Positions 10,365 through 19,668 are shown, counted from the stretch's first letter. The stretch is DNA of 34,910 nucleotides from Bacteroidales bacterium (GCA_017525505.1 JAFXSR010000055.1:1-34910), one strand, 5' to 3'. The notes: generated from the sequence alone by a model not told the origin. Numbers and translations: made by a program.

Positions 10365-11717
10365 TTAATCGTTATTTTTCACGCAACGCACCGAATATCC
10401 CCTGTCCATATAACCGTCTCCACCACCGTCACCGTTGTCCATGACTGCATGAGCATAATACATTCTGCGAACCTGATGGTAATTGGCGTCACCAGGTCTT
10501 ACCGTACTGGTCCAAAAAATCGCCAGATAAGGAATATCTCTGCATGAGCCGCTTGTATATTGTCCTGCCGGCTGTGCTGAAAACAAGCTCAAATTATTAG
10601 CAGACAAATCGTTGCCCACGCAACATGTATTGCCATGACTAGCCCACAATTCCTGAGAAGCCAATGTTTTTGCCAGATAAGTGATATTGTTTCCGCAATA
10701 ATTTATAGGATCATGCTGAAGGAAAGACAGCATCTGTTCATATTCATCATTCGAGGGCACATGCCAACCATTGGGGCATATACCCTGGCATTCAGACGGA
10801 TTGCCAGGATGGTTTTCATGGTCACCCAATGCCGCCAAACGGTTGTACAAAAGGCCCAATTGCTGAGTTTCCACATCAGAGTTTCCGGGATTGTAATACA
10901 TAGCCGTTGTGGTGGACTGATAGTTTCCGGTTGTGAGAGCAGTTCCGTTGGCGTAGGTAGTCACCCTCAAATTCTCGCGCATCCAGCACTGATCTCCAAT
11001 CATCACCGTCTTGTACTGGTGACCATCGGCATCCACCACCGGGCCACAATGGGTACCATAGTTCTGGGTGATGGTGTTGTTGGTTACTGTGCCATTGGTA
11101 CCGGCCATTCCGAAACCGTTGTCTGCACGGTTGTAGCAAAGCACACTGTTCAACAGGTAACCGCCATTCTGCAGATAGGCACCACCGCCCTTCGACTGGG
11201 TAGTTTCATTGTTGTTATATGCCATACAGTCTGTAATCACACAATGCGAAACCGTGCCGCCATTGATGAGCACCCCTCCACCATTCTCTTCAGTACGTCC
11301 ATAGCGAATCACGCAGCCCTCTATCTTACCACCGCTGTTGACCGTGGCAATACGGCTGGTGAATGAGCCACTCAAGATGGTACACAAGCTGGGATTGCTC
11401 CAGTTGCTGTTATAGCCGGGGTATAACCGACGGTTCACATCCGACCCCGTACTGCCGGTCTCGTAGCCACCGGTAACAGTCACACCGTTTCTTATGGTCA
11501 ACTCATTAGGAATCTCATATTCACCCACTTTAACATGGATATGAATATTGTCTCCACTCATTTCAACAGCCGCCGCCAATGTCTTCTTGGCCGTTTCCCA
11601 CGTCATGCCGTTACCACTATCGTCAGGTCTGTCAGCAGAAACAAAAACATTGGTCTGTGCCCATGCGCACATCACACTAAAACATAAAACCGTAAAAAGT
11701 GAAACTTGTCTTTTCAT
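10365..11717 (-). CDS. Secreted beta-helix + FISUMP protein (paralog 5)
   Basis: A 450-residue exported protein. The signal peptide is residues 1-20 (ending AWAQ). The N-terminal domain, about 22-215, resembles a right-handed beta-helix: VFVSADRPDDSGNGMTWE, then TVTGGYE, GGGVLINGG, GGGAYLQNGG and NNTITQN rungs. From about 218 to the end is a single FISUMP domain (Fibrobacter succinogenes major paralogous domain) with IGDQCWMRENLR, CPNGWHVPS and a terminal YSVRCVKN. FISUMP domains are common in Bacteroidetes and Fibrobacteres surface proteins; their function is not established. It is the most divergent of the five paralogs, having TTYANGTAL and an unusual Gly/Asp-rich loop near the end. It sits 51 bp downstream of the previous operon gene. 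There is no T9SS sorting domain or convincing lipobox, so its final location is unclear. Confidence 0.85.
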   Translation of the reverse strand: MKRQVSLFTVLCFSVMCAWAQTNVFVSADRPDDSGNGMTWETAKKTLAAAVEMSGDNIHIHVKVGEYEIPNELTIRNGVTVTGGYETGSTGSDVNRRLYPGYNSNWSNPSLCTILSGSFTSRIATVNSGGKIEGCVIRYGRTEENGGGVLINGGTVSHCVITDCMAYNNNETTQSKGGGAYLQNGGYLLNSVLCYNRADNGFGMAGTNGTVTNNTITQNYGTHCGPVVDADGHQYKTVMIGDQCWMRENLRVTTYANGTALTTGNYQSTTTAMYYNPGNSDVETQQLGLLYNRLAALGDHENHPGNPSECQGICPNGWHVPSNDEYEQMLSFLQHDPINYCGNNITYLAKTLASQELWASHGNTCCVGNDLSANNLSLFSAQPAGQYTSGSCRDIPYLAIFWTSTVRPGDANYHQVRRMYYAHAVMDNGDGGGDGYMDRGYSVRCVKNND

Positions 11718-11768
11718 TGTATGTCAACTTATTTTATTATTCTTTTCCAATTTATCAGTTGTCTATTA

Positions 11769-13457
11769 TCATTCGTTCTCGTCTTTCACACAGCGAACCG
11801 AAAAACCATGATCCTTTAATTCTCCATAAGCATCCAACCCGCCCCAATCATAACCCATACCATATCTCACCGCACGGTCACTGGCAGTTTGTGTAGATGT
11901 CCAGAACCATGCCCTTGTCCCATAATCACCATATGAATTTCTGTAATACCCCATAGGATAAGCACTGAAATAGGTCTTATTGTTAGCCATCGGATTATTT
12001 CCAGGGGTACATGATTGCCACGGAACAGTCCATAAATCCTTAGATGTCAATGACTTTCCTATATTATTACTATTATTATCACACCAATAATTAGGAACAG
12101 TACGTATATAGTTGAGCATCTGTTCCCATTCCGCCTGTGTAGGGACATGCCAGCCGTCAGGACAAACACCAACAACGCCAGCAACGACACCGACTCTTAA
12201 GGCATAACCCTGCCCCTGAACACTTCCATCCGATGTAAAACGTAGTGTTATTGGCCCTGAATGGGAAGCCAATTCAATTTCTCCCGAACCGGCGAAATCT
12301 CCTATTTGGTTATTCGTTCCAATACCATCATAGACATATAAATGATCACAACACCCTTCTGTCCAAAAAGAACCAGTCAGCGTCAGTTTCTGCCCCTGTA
12401 CAGCCGGTAAAAGTACCATCGTGGAATTACAGCTATTCCCATAACCACCTTCTGGTCCACCGTGGTCATAAATCATTGCGCCAGAAGTGGTAATTGTGTC
12501 ATTTCCCTGATAAGCCATCGAATATGAAGACGCACCCTCATCAAAAGGAATCAAGTTCACTTTTTCCTTTACGGCAGCCCAGTTATACAAGTAACCGCCA
12601 TACTGAAAGGCCCTTGCCCCATGTTGCAACATATTGCCATCGTAATAATAGGCATCTGTCGTGGAGACCTCTGTTCCCAATGGAATCTCAACCCCATCAC
12701 TATAATGCAGTGTACGAAGATTATCACGCATCCAGCACTGGTAGCCGATTACGACGGTTCTATATACATTACCGTCATAGTCCATCACATGTCCACAACT
12801 TATCGGCCGGTTGTTGGTAATGGTATTATTGATGAGCACCCCATGATTACCTGCCACCCCCGGACCATCGTCGGCACGATTAAGGGTCACCACACTGTTG
12901 AGCAACTGGCCGTTGTTATACACATACACACCGCCGCCCCTCGCCTGCTCATCCTCGTCGTCAATTGCGTCACACTCTTTGATGACACAGTATATAGCAG
13001 TACCACCATCTAGAAGCAAACCACCGCCACGGGTGGAGGAGAAACCGTTACGTACCACACACGACTCTATTCGTCCTCTTACCGTTGCAATGCGCTGCGT
13101 GCCATTACCATTAAGGACGGTGCAATAGGTGACATCGGTCCAATTGCTGTTCACTCCCGGGCGGCGATACAGGGTTGTATCGGTACCCGTAAGCTCGCGC
13201 TGAAAGCCGCCTCTGACCGTCACATGAGCGGGGATGATTACCTCTTCCGTCAGGAAATAATCACCTGCCTTCATCAGTATCATGCCAGCATCACCCACCA
13301 CCGCCAAAGCAGCAGGAAGAGTCTGTTTGGCAGTTTCCCATGACAAGCCGTTACCGTCATCATTGCCAGCCATCGACGACACAAAAACCATATTCTGTGT
13401 CCACCCGACTTCCAACAAGCATCCCAGCAACATTAATATCAGTATAACTCGTTTCAT
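11769..13457 (-). CDS. Secreted beta-helix + FISUMP protein with CUB-like insert (paralog 4)
   Basis: A 562-residue exported protein with a signal peptide at 1-20 (ending GWTQ). Residues about 22-212 form the beta-helix-like domain shared by the operon (VFVSSMAGNDDGNGLSWE, GGGLLLDGG, GGGVYVYNNG, NNTITNN). A FISUMP domain follows, with IGYQCWMRDNLR, then an insertion of roughly 120 residues, then CPDGWHVPTQAEW and the terminal FSVRCVKDE. The insert (about 305-425) resembles a CUB domain: YDHGGPEGGYGNSCNS, HLYVYDG, and LRFTSDGSVQGQGYALRV. It lies between the N- and C-terminal halves of the FISUMP domain, so the fold would be nested. The gene follows its upstream neighbour after 29 bp. Ligand unknown. 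Confidence 0.85.
   Translation of the reverse strand: MKRVILILMLLGCLLEVGWTQNMVFVSSMAGNDDGNGLSWETAKQTLPAALAVVGDAGMILMKAGDYFLTEEVIIPAHVTVRGGFQRELTGTDTTLYRRPGVNSNWTDVTYCTVLNGNGTQRIATVRGRIESCVVRNGFSSTRGGGLLLDGGTAIYCVIKECDAIDDEDEQARGGGVYVYNNGQLLNSVVTLNRADDGPGVAGNHGVLINNTITNNRPISCGHVMDYDGNVYRTVVIGYQCWMRDNLRTLHYSDGVEIPLGTEVSTTDAYYYDGNMLQHGARAFQYGGYLYNWAAVKEKVNLIPFDEGASSYSMAYQGNDTITTSGAMIYDHGGPEGGYGNSCNSTMVLLPAVQGQKLTLTGSFWTEGCCDHLYVYDGIGTNNQIGDFAGSGEIELASHSGPITLRFTSDGSVQGQGYALRVGVVAGVVGVCPDGWHVPTQAEWEQMLNYIRTVPNYWCDNNSNNIGKSLTSKDLWTVPWQSCTPGNNPMANNKTYFSAYPMGYYRNSYGDYGTRAWFWTSTQTASDRAVRYGMGYDWGGLDAYGELKDHGFSVRCVKDENE
12183..12545 (-). other. CUB-like domain nested inside FISUMP
   Basis: This is a sub-region of the 562-residue paralog. 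It has the order expected of a CUB sandwich: an early DHGG..GGYGNS strand, a hydrophobic LTLTGSFW strand, the D-x-L-x-[VI]-YDG core (HLYVYDG), and a late LRFTSDGS...GYALRV. The other four paralogs run straight from LLYNW or an equivalent to C-P-N/T-G-W-H-V-P-S with no such insert. The domain call is by motif only. Confidence 0.65.
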
Positions 13458-13486
13458 ATTTACTCGTTCATTTATTCATTAGCACA

Positions 13487-15763
13487 TTAATCTTTCACAC
13501 AACGCACCGCAAGACGATGGTTCTTATGGCAATCACCCACAGTCAAATTGCATCTATCATAGTAAATGTAAAATTGAATAGGATAGTCACCCCAACTTAT
13601 CGTAGAGGCCCACCAGTCTATACAATATCCAAAGTTGTAGTAATTACCATCGGGATTCACATAACCAGTAGGCATAGCGGAAAAGCCTGAAGTGTTGTTG
13701 GTATTCATTTCCCAACCCACATTACAAGTGCCTCCATTGTTGGCCCACTCGGTTTTGGATGCCATTGATTTGGCGATACAGTCGGCATTATTGTTGCAGC
13801 GATATATACTCTGACTTGAGAGGTAAGAGTTCAGTTGCTCCCACTCCGCCCTACTGGGCACATGCCAACCATTGGGGCAAATACCTTGCACATACGACGG
13901 GTTGGTGGCGGAAGAGTTAGCCCCATGCATCATCACATCCCAGGTATATAGCAAGCCGTATGTCAACTCGGTGGATGAGTTGTTGTTAGGATACAAAAAC
14001 TCTACTTCGGTGCCGTTATCAGCATAATGCTTCACTCGCAGGTTCTCCTTCATCCAGCACTGACTGCCAATCTGCACCGTATTATAAACGTTACCATCAA
14101 CATCCGTAAGGGTGGCGGCTCCCGGGCAAGACTGATGCTGCATGGTGAAGATACGCGACTCGCCGTATGCCGTTCCCCATGAGTTGGTGGCATAGGCTCT
14201 CACATAATAGGTCAAGCCAGGAGTCAACCCTGTCATAGCACTGGTGAACTCACCCACTCCAGCACCATCGGAAGTATGGCTTCCGCTTACCGTGGGATTA
14301 GGCGAGGTGCTCCAGCACACCCCACGTGCCGTCACACTGGCGCCACCATCAGTCACCACATTACCTCCACAAGTAGCAGTGGTGGCGGCTATATTCATCA
14401 CCTCTGCGGTAGTCACCGTAGGAATAGTCTGCAGGTTGGAAGCTTCCTGGTCTTCATCACGGATACAACGTACGGAAAAACCTTGAGACTTATACTGATC
14501 CCCTAATTCCACTTGACCTCCATTTCTAATACTAGCCCAATAAGAACGGTCATTATTGTAAAATGTTGTTGTCCAATAGACTGCATGTGCTCCAAAGGAT
14601 TGTACCCGATTGCTACCATACTCTCCTGCTGGCGGAGCGGAAAAACGTGTAAGATTATTACGGTCCACAAAATTACCCACATAGCACGGATAGTCATAGT
14701 ATCCGTTCCATCTTGTTTTAGTGGCTAATGCTTTGGATATTTGATTATTACCATTGTTACAACGGTACCGGGGGATATCGTTCACATAATTAATCATTTC
14801 ATTCCATTCGGAGTAGCTGGGTACATGCCAACCGTTGGGACAGATGCCCTGCACCCCGCTGGGAACGGCATTGCTGCTGGCCTCGCCGTGCATCACTGCA
14901 TTCCAATTATATAGCAAGCCCAATTCAGCAATCAACTCATCAGTCCAGTTATCATGATAATAATAAGGAGCTTCATTACTATTGGTTAAAGATCTTGTGA
15001 TAGGCATTCCGTTGGCGAAATGTGTAGTGCGCAGGTTCTCGCGCATCCAACACTGATTGCCAATCTGCACAGTGGTATAATAGTTGCCGTCGTAATCCAT
15101 CACAAAGCCGCAGCTTATGGGCGAATTGCGGGTGATGGTGTTGTTGATGAGATCGCCGTTCTCCCCGGACACGCCCACCCCGTTGTCGCCCCTGCATTCG
15201 GTAACTACACTGTTCCGAAGAATTCCGTTATTGCGGATATGAGCGCCACCGCCTCTGGCGTCATAGTCATCGTCATTGATGGCATCACATTCCTTGATGA
15301 TACAATATTGCGCGATACCACCATCTATCAGCAGTCCACCACCATAGGTAGGGCTGTAACCATTGCGCAGCACAAAGCCATCCAACAGCCCGTTTACCGT
15401 GGCAATACGGTGATTGCCCGCTCCCGACACAACGGAACACCAAGTAGTGTCGGCCCAGTGACTGTTTACACCTGGTCTTCTACGATGAGAGGTGTCAGTA
15501 CCAGTAGAAGACTGCACAAAGCCGCCCATCACAACAACCCCTGAAGCGATTTGTAACTCGGCATCGGTGCGGTAATCACCCGCCTTCACAAAAACAGTGC
15601 CTGTACCACCTGACGCAGCAATTCCTGCGGAGATGGACCTCTTTGCAGTTTCCCATGACGAGCCATCTGACGCATCATTGCCGGCTGATGACACAAACAC
15701 CTGTGCCCAGCCTACTCCCACCAAGCTCCCCAGCAACATTATTATCAATAAAAACCGTTTCAT
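13487..15763 (-). CDS. Secreted beta-helix + FISUMP-FN3-FISUMP protein (paralog 3)
   Basis: A 758-residue exported protein. The signal peptide is 1-20 (ending GWAQ). The beta-helix domain is about 22-215. FISUMP-1, about 218-440, has IGNQCWMRENLR, CPNGWHVPS and FSVRCIRDE. A fibronectin-III-like domain at about 450-545 has ITT-type strands and the YYVRAYATNSWGTAYGES motif that commonly accompanies FISUMP in Bacteroidetes. FISUMP-2, about 550-758, has VDGNVYNTVQIGSQCWMKEN, CPNGWHVPS and LAVRCVKD. Its domain order matches the paralog at 17187-19451, and long stretches are nearly identical in both protein and DNA, so the two are probably duplicates or exchange sequence. It follows its neighbour after 49 bp. 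A surface ligand-binding role is inferred only. Confidence 0.87.
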   Translation of the reverse strand: MKRFLLIIMLLGSLVGVGWAQVFVSSAGNDASDGSSWETAKRSISAGIAASGGTGTVFVKAGDYRTDAELQIASGVVVMGGFVQSSTGTDTSHRRRPGVNSHWADTTWCSVVSGAGNHRIATVNGLLDGFVLRNGYSPTYGGGLLIDGGIAQYCIIKECDAINDDDYDARGGGAHIRNNGILRNSVVTECRGDNGVGVSGENGDLINNTITRNSPISCGFVMDYDGNYYTTVQIGNQCWMRENLRTTHFANGMPITRSLTNSNEAPYYYHDNWTDELIAELGLLYNWNAVMHGEASSNAVPSGVQGICPNGWHVPSYSEWNEMINYVNDIPRYRCNNGNNQISKALATKTRWNGYYDYPCYVGNFVDRNNLTRFSAPPAGEYGSNRVQSFGAHAVYWTTTFYNNDRSYWASIRNGGQVELGDQYKSQGFSVRCIRDEDQEASNLQTIPTVTTAEVMNIAATTATCGGNVVTDGGASVTARGVCWSTSPNPTVSGSHTSDGAGVGEFTSAMTGLTPGLTYYVRAYATNSWGTAYGESRIFTMQHQSCPGAATLTDVDGNVYNTVQIGSQCWMKENLRVKHYADNGTEVEFLYPNNNSSTELTYGLLYTWDVMMHGANSSATNPSYVQGICPNGWHVPSRAEWEQLNSYLSSQSIYRCNNNADCIAKSMASKTEWANNGGTCNVGWEMNTNNTSGFSAMPTGYVNPDGNYYNFGYCIDWWASTISWGDYPIQFYIYYDRCNLTVGDCHKNHRLAVRCVKD

Positions 15764-15812
15764 ATTTACTTATTCATTATATTTATTATCTCATTCACAC
15801 AATAACGCATTA

Positions 15813-17153
15813 TCATTCATCCTTCACACAGCGCACAGTATAGCCATAAGAATAAGCAGCACTGGCAGTCCCACAATCCGATTCGGAATTAAAAGTTTGT
15901 CTGTAAGCATTACTGCTATTATAAACTGTAGTTGTCCAATACTCTGACCTGCTGCCAAAATCATAAAAGTTGTTATTACTATTATAATAACCTGTAGGTA
16001 TAGCTGAGAAACGTGTGGCATTATTCGTTGAGGGATTATTACCCGGACGGCAATTATAGGAAGTACCGCTCCATCCCACATTGGAAGACAACGCTTTAAC
16101 TATATAATTGCTATTGTTATTACACCAGAAACGGGACACGCTACGCACGTAATTGCACAGTTGTTCCCATTCGGACTTGGAAGGCACGTGCCAACCAGTG
16201 GGACAGATTCCCTGAACCCCCGAAGGATTGGTGGAGCTACCTGGAGATCCATGCATTACCGCTGTCCAATTGTACATATATCCATGTCTGACAAACAACT
16301 CGGGAGTTAGCGGAGAGGCATATCCGTCATACCTGTAAGGCTGATTCGCTGAAGAACCGGTACCAGCAGGAATTTCCGTTCCGTCGGAGAAACGGGTGGT
16401 GCGCAGATTCTCGCGCATCCAGCACTGTTCGCCCAACACCACAGTATTATAGCGGTTACCGTCAACATCGGTCACCACCCCACAGTCAATGGGCGTATTA
16501 CGAGTAATCGTGTTGCTGATAAGCCTTCCGTTGCCACCAGCTACGCCAGCCCCTTTGGAGGCACGGCATTCGGTGACCACACAGTTGAGCAGTGTGCCGT
16601 TATTCATGACGTATGCGCCACCACCTTGCGATGGAATTTCATTTTCACTCAACGCATCGCACTCCTTGATGACACAGTAGCGCACTACAGCGTTAGCACC
16701 ATCTATCAGCACCCCTCCCCCATTGGTAGTAGAGAAACCAAGTCGCAGGACTAAGCCGTCCAACAAACCGCGTACTGTAGCAATGCGATGATTGCCAGCC
16801 CCTACCACAACAGAGCACCAGCTGGTATCCGACCAGTGGAGATTGGCTCCTGGCAAATGCCGGCGAGAAGTGTCGGTACCGGTGGAAGAGGGCTCATAGC
16901 CACCTAACACTATCTTTCCGGCCGGAACTGTAAATTCTTCCGAAAGGAGATACTGGCCAGCTTTAACAAAGACCGTACCATTGGCCCCTGCTGCCGCAAT
17001 ACCTGCCGCAATGGTCTTCTTGGCTGTCGTCCATGAGGTACCCGCCCCGCTGTCGTCAGCCATTGCCGAGGACACATATATATTCTGAGCCCATCCCGTC
17101 ATACAGCTACCCGCCAATATCAACATGGTTATTAATCGCCCAAATCTATTCAT
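15813..17153 (-). CDS. Secreted beta-helix + FISUMP protein (paralog 2)
   Basis: A 446-residue exported protein. The N-terminus is hydrophobic and ends in GWAQ at 20-23; it also contains AGSC, which looks a little like a lipobox, but the GWAQ end conserved in the paralogs favours signal peptidase I. The beta-helix domain is about 24-220 (IYVSSAMADDSGAGTSW, GGGVLIDG, GGGAYVMNNG, NTITRN). One FISUMP domain runs from about 222 to the end, with LGEQCWMRENLR, CPTGWHVPSKSEWEQL, YWTTTVYNSSNAYR and YTVRCVKDE. Single-FISUMP and double-FISUMP genes alternate along the first part of the operon. The start is 33 bp after the upstream gene. Confidence 0.86.
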   Translation of the reverse strand: MNRFGRLITMLILAGSCMTGWAQNIYVSSAMADDSGAGTSWTTAKKTIAAGIAAAGANGTVFVKAGQYLLSEEFTVPAGKIVLGGYEPSSTGTDTSRRHLPGANLHWSDTSWCSVVVGAGNHRIATVRGLLDGLVLRLGFSTTNGGGVLIDGANAVVRYCVIKECDALSENEIPSQGGGAYVMNNGTLLNCVVTECRASKGAGVAGGNGRLISNTITRNTPIDCGVVTDVDGNRYNTVVLGEQCWMRENLRTTRFSDGTEIPAGTGSSANQPYRYDGYASPLTPELFVRHGYMYNWTAVMHGSPGSSTNPSGVQGICPTGWHVPSKSEWEQLCNYVRSVSRFWCNNNSNYIVKALSSNVGWSGTSYNCRPGNNPSTNNATRFSAIPTGYYNSNNNFYDFGSRSEYWTTTVYNSSNAYRQTFNSESDCGTASAAYSYGYTVRCVKDE

Positions 17154-17186
17154 TATAACTATTAATTATTATTTGTAAACCACACA

Positions 17187-19451
17187 TTAGTCTTTCACAC
17201 AACGTACAGAGAAATAGTTGTTGTTATTTTCAGTACTGAAATTAAAGTTGGCATCAGAATGCCAAATTTGTGTTCTGAAAGTACTGCTGGCACTCCAGAA
17301 CTTGGCACCATAACCAAAGTCACGGTAATTTGTTCCGTTCGTCTCCACCCATCCTGCAGGCATTGCGGAGAAGCCTGTCGTGTTATTGCTATTCATTTCC
17401 CAGCCCACACAACAGCCACTGTTGTAGTTGGCCCATCCGGTTTTGGATGCCAAAGACTTGGCCACGTAATCATTGTTGTTATCACAACGATATACATTCT
17501 GTCCGTTCAGGTAGCTTTTCAGCTGCTCCCATTCAGCCTGACTTGGCACATGCCAACCGGTGGGACAAATCCCCTGCACAAATGACGGATTGGACCCTGA
17601 GGTGTTAGCCCCATGCATCACTGTACTCCAGTTGTACAACAAACCATAGGTTGACTCTGTGGCTGGCGTATTGTTCGGCAGCAAATAAGTCAGGTCAGAA
17701 CCATCGGCATAATGCTTGACTCTTAGGTTCTCCTTCATCCAACACTGATTTCCAATCTGCACCGTACCATAACTGATGCCATCAACATCTGTAAGAGTTG
17801 CCGCTCCTGGGCATGCCTGAATCTGCATAGTGAACGTCTTTGATTCGCCATAACCCGTTCCCCACGAGTTGGTGGCGTATGCCCTCACATAATAGGTGAC
17901 ACCGGGAATCAATCCTGTCATGTCACTGGTAAACTCTCCCGTACCTGTTCCGTCGGAAGTATGACTGTCGGTCAAAGTGGGAGTGTTGGAAGTACTCCAG
18001 CAAACACCGCGTGTCGTCACATCAGCGCCACCGTCGTTAACCACATTACCTCCACCTGTCGCCGTGGTAGTAGCCACATTCGTCGGGTCTGCAGTAGTCA
18101 CCGTAGGAATAGTCTGCGAATCAGCAGCCTGCGGAATGGCATCACGAACGCAGCGGACCGAAAAGCCATGGTACTTGTCTGTATATTCCTGAGGGACTCT
18201 GCCATCGTTATACACATTTTGAAACCAAGCATTATTGCTATTATACGAGGTGGTGGACCAAAACAACGAGCGTCCACCATAATCTCCAAAGCCATTGTTA
18301 TAATATCCTGACGGAACAGCCGAAAAACGTGTTAAATTATTGTATGCAGGATAATTTCCACAATAACACTCATAACTATAATAGCCATTCCATCTCGTTT
18401 TGGTAGCCAAAGCCTTTCCCAAACTGGTGGAGTTATTATTACACCAATAACGGGGAATACCTGCCACATAGTTAATCATCAGAGACCATTCTCTGGAACT
18501 CGGGACGTGCCAACCATTCGGGCAAACGCCCTGCACACCGCTTGGCACCTCATTACTGCTTTCCGCACCATACATCACCGCACTCCAATTGTATAGCAGA
18601 CCCGTTTTGGCTATATTTTCATCTGTCCAGTTGTCATGATAGTAATAGGGGACATCCCTATTATTAGACAAACCTCTCACAATTTCCACACCGTTGGCAA
18701 AATGCCGGGTGCGTAAGTTTTCGCGCATCCAGCACTGTTCACCAATCAGCACCGTGGAATAGTAGTTGCCATCGTAATCTACCACCGAGCCGCAGCCGAT
18801 GGGTGCATTACGAGTAATGGTGTTGTTGATGAGAGCGCCATCCTCACCGGTCACCCCCACCCCATTGTCAGCACGACACTCTGTAACCACGCTGTTTTGC
18901 AACACACCATTATTACGGATATAGGCACCACCGCCCTCGGCATTATAGTCATCATCATTGATGGCATCACACTCTTTGATGATACAATACTGCGCTGTTC
19001 CTCCATCAATCAGCAGTCCGCCGCCAATGGTATTGCTATAACCGTTACGCACAACACAGCCATCCAGCAGTCCCCCAACCGTAGCAATACGGTGGTCGCC
19101 CGCACCATTGATGATGGTACACCATGTGGTATCGGACCAGTGGCTGTTCACGCCCGGAAGCCTGCGCTGCGAGGTGTCGGTTCCCACCGACGACTTCTTA
19201 TAACCTCCCATCACCGTGACTCCCATTGGGATAACCAATTCGCTTGAAATGGAATAGTAACCAGCCATGACAAACACTGTGCCATTGTTTCCAACCGTTG
19301 TTAAAGCGGAACCAATAGAACGTTTCGCAGTTTCCCAAGTAGAACCGTCACCAGTGTCATCGGTGGCGGTGGAAGATACAAACACCGTCGTCTGTGCTTG
19401 AATACTTAGGCATATCAGCAAAAACGATGCGAAAAGTATATATTTTCTCAT
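17187..19451 (-). CDS. Secreted beta-helix + FISUMP-FN3-FISUMP protein (paralog 1, operon leader)
   Basis: A 754-residue exported protein and the first gene of the operon, about 30-38 bp downstream of a strong promoter match. The signal peptide is 1-20 (ending IQAQ). The beta-helix domain is about 21-218, with rungs such as GGGLLIDGG, GGGAYIRNNG and NNTITRN. FISUMP-1 is about 220-437 (IGEQCWMRENLR, CPNGWHVPS, FSVRCVRDA). An FN3-like domain is about 448-543 (YYVRAYATNSWGTGYGES). FISUMP-2 is about 547-754 (IGNQCWMKENLR, CPTGWHVPSQAEWEQL, NNNNYFSVRCVKD). It has no sorting domain, lipobox or membrane anchor. It is most like the 758-residue paralog two genes downstream. Confidence 0.88.
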   Translation of the reverse strand: MRKYILFASFLLICLSIQAQTTVFVSSTATDDTGDGSTWETAKRSIGSALTTVGNNGTVFVMAGYYSISSELVIPMGVTVMGGYKKSSVGTDTSQRRLPGVNSHWSDTTWCTIINGAGDHRIATVGGLLDGCVVRNGYSNTIGGGLLIDGGTAQYCIIKECDAINDDDYNAEGGGAYIRNNGVLQNSVVTECRADNGVGVTGEDGALINNTITRNAPIGCGSVVDYDGNYYSTVLIGEQCWMRENLRTRHFANGVEIVRGLSNNRDVPYYYHDNWTDENIAKTGLLYNWSAVMYGAESSNEVPSGVQGVCPNGWHVPSSREWSLMINYVAGIPRYWCNNNSTSLGKALATKTRWNGYYSYECYCGNYPAYNNLTRFSAVPSGYYNNGFGDYGGRSLFWSTTSYNSNNAWFQNVYNDGRVPQEYTDKYHGFSVRCVRDAIPQAADSQTIPTVTTADPTNVATTTATGGGNVVNDGGADVTTRGVCWSTSNTPTLTDSHTSDGTGTGEFTSDMTGLIPGVTYYVRAYATNSWGTGYGESKTFTMQIQACPGAATLTDVDGISYGTVQIGNQCWMKENLRVKHYADGSDLTYLLPNNTPATESTYGLLYNWSTVMHGANTSGSNPSFVQGICPTGWHVPSQAEWEQLKSYLNGQNVYRCDNNNDYVAKSLASKTGWANYNSGCCVGWEMNSNNTTGFSAMPAGWVETNGTNYRDFGYGAKFWSASSTFRTQIWHSDANFNFSTENNNNYFSVRCVKD

Positions 19452-19488
19452 AAGATAAATTTTTTCTCAAAACAAAAATTATATTCGG

Positions 19489-19519
19489 CAAAGATAACAA
19501 TAATAATTGGATATGCAAA
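19489..19519 (-). promoter_or_regulatory. Promoter of the beta-helix/FISUMP operon
   Basis: Read on the minus strand, TTTG (19516-19519) is followed by a 19-nt spacer and TATCTTTG (19496-19489). This fits the Bacteroidetes primary-sigma consensus, -33 TTTG and -7 TAnnTTTG, with the usual spacing. It predicts a leader of about 30-38 nt before the ATG at 19451. It is the only place in this operon where both boxes were found; the downstream intergenic gaps are 16-51 bp. From 19520 to 19612 nothing else was recognised. Confidence 0.75.
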
Positions 19520-19613
19520 TATTTTTCAACAAATTAATGTTAAAAAAAATCAAAGGTAAAAATTTGATTGATTTTGTTTTGCGAAAACAAAGGCCAACGA
19601 TAGCGGCAGGCAT

Positions 19614-19643
19614 AAAAAAAGTGACCAGTTACGGTCACTTTTT
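19614..19643 (-). terminator. Rho-independent terminator of ppdK
   Basis: A perfect 6-bp stem, GTGACC-AGTTAC-GGTCAC (19621-19638), is flanked by an A-run (19614-19620) and a T-run (19639-19643). For ppdK, transcribed leftward and ending at 19669, it gives a hairpin followed by seven U residues. A/T pairing can lengthen the stem. The symmetry means it could work in either direction. Confidence 0.85.
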
Positions 19644-19668
19644 CTTTCAGAATATGTTTTATTAAAAT

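Noticed and set aside
10365..19451. Diversity-generating retroelement targets (FISUMP ends resemble C-type-lectin variable regions, with N/Y-rich stretches)
   Set aside because: No reverse transcriptase, accessory gene or template repeat is present in the window, and the differences are spread along the domain, including insertions and deletions.
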